The notes beneath the pieces are model-generated. The model was not told where the DNA came from and ran no database searches. It was given only the letters and a program-made list of their open reading frames with translations. Source: Gammaproteobacteria bacterium 53_120_T64 (GTDB taxonomy: Bacteria; Pseudomonadota; Gammaproteobacteria; Pseudomonadales; Porticoccaceae). From it: a DNA stretch of 39,378 nt. Both the position numbers and the translations under genes were made by a program. The stretch lies in NCBI GenBank assembly GCA_002162815.1, contig MAAT01000022.1, positions 1-39,378 on the forward strand, written 5' to 3'. This document shows, in pieces, positions 38,978 to 39,378 of the stretch (positions are counted from its first letter, which is position 1; each line of letters starts with the position of its first letter).

Positions 38978-39378
38978 ATGGCTGTTTTCGATTCCACACC
39001 CCTACAGATCAGTTACCGCGAACTTGGCGAGCCGTTTTACACGGCTCAGCTGCCCACACCGGTGGCCGCCCCGGCGCTGATTCGCAGTAATCCGGCACTG
39101 GCCGAGCAACTCAATTTGTCGGCCGCTGAATTGCAGAGCCCCGAGGCGCTGGCCATTTTTGCCGGCAATGCCGTGCACGCGAATAGCCAACCGATTGCCA
39201 CGGTGTATGCCGCCCATCAGTTTGGTGGCTGGAACCCGCAATTGGGTGATGGTCGGGCGATCTTACTGGGCGAGACCATCGGCAAAGATGGCCAGCGCTA
39301 CGACATTCAATTAAAGGGTGCCGGGCAAACGCCCTATTCCCGGCGCGGCGATGGCCGCTCGGCCCTCGGCCCGGTACT
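38978..39378 (+). CDS. selO: Protein adenylyltransferase SelO/YdiU, 3' end outside window
   Basis: The frame from ATG 38978 is open to the end of the window (133 codons). It matches the N-terminus of the SelO (YdiU/UPF0061) family: [22 protein letters not shown] and [26 protein letters not shown] are near-diagnostic. SelO is a pseudokinase-fold enzyme that transfers AMP to proteins and takes part in oxidative-stress response. The active-site residues of the kinase-like core lie beyond the window. Confidence 0.93.
   Translation, partial: [133 protein letters not shown]

Overview
The window looks like a chromosomal segment of a moderately GC-rich gammaproteobacterium. The evidence is a Pseudomonas-type gene order in two core blocks: yceF/yceD-rpmF-fabD-fabG-acpP-pabC-mltG-tmk-holB-pilZ-tatD, then comEC-exbB-exbD-msbA-lpxK-kdsB. 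Lipid A/KDO genes confirm a Gram-negative. A PEP-CTERM protein, several REP-associated tyrosine transposase (RAYT) relics and a CaiB-type CoA-transferase would suit a marine member of the Cellvibrionales/Spongiibacteraceae, but that placement is an inference.

Layout. (1) 1-687: the 3' part of an AraC/GyrI-like regulator. (2) About 690-5550: an AT-richer accessory patch. It holds a truncated 5' copy of topB, two decayed RAYT genes, at least four diverged copies of a REP-like repeat, a small conserved hypothetical gene, a monohaem cytochrome c and a PEP-CTERM protein preceded by a 7-bp tandem array. It ends at an intact topB, whose leader and first ~126 codons are the second copy of the left-hand fragment. 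The geometry is that of a single-crossover (Campbell-like) integration at topB. (3) 7.6-17.2 kb: two small unknown genes, then the yceF/yceD to tatD block. plsX, fabH and fabF are absent from their usual places, and strong terminator hairpins sit in two of the gaps. (4) 17.2-18.9 kb: a patatin-like lipase and a flavodoxin on the minus strand. (5) 19-26.5 kb: comEC, an ExbB/ExbD motor pair and lipid A/KDO genes. (6) 26.7-27.5 kb: an uninterrupted RAYT-like gene whose HUH histidines are gone. (7) 27.9-32.4 kb: an orphan type VI secretion cargo cluster, hcp - vgrG - DUF6931-like - PAAR - unknown 277-aa protein, with no structural tss genes and no evident immunity gene. (8) 32.6-39.4 kb: a minus-strand set (GST, flavin reductase, AcuI-type reductase), then moeB-moeA, a CaiB/BaiF CoA-transferase and the start of selO, which runs off the window.

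How the genes work together. The fab/acpP/pabC/mltG/tmk/holB block couples fatty-acid, folate, peptidoglycan and DNA-synthesis functions. msbA-lpxK-kdsB serves LPS assembly. vgrG/PAAR/hcp form the expelled spike and tube of a T6SS whose motor must lie elsewhere. The parts most worth a second look are the topB-bounded patch, the HUH-less RAYT relative, the unknown protein behind the PAAR gene, and the missing fatty-acid genes.
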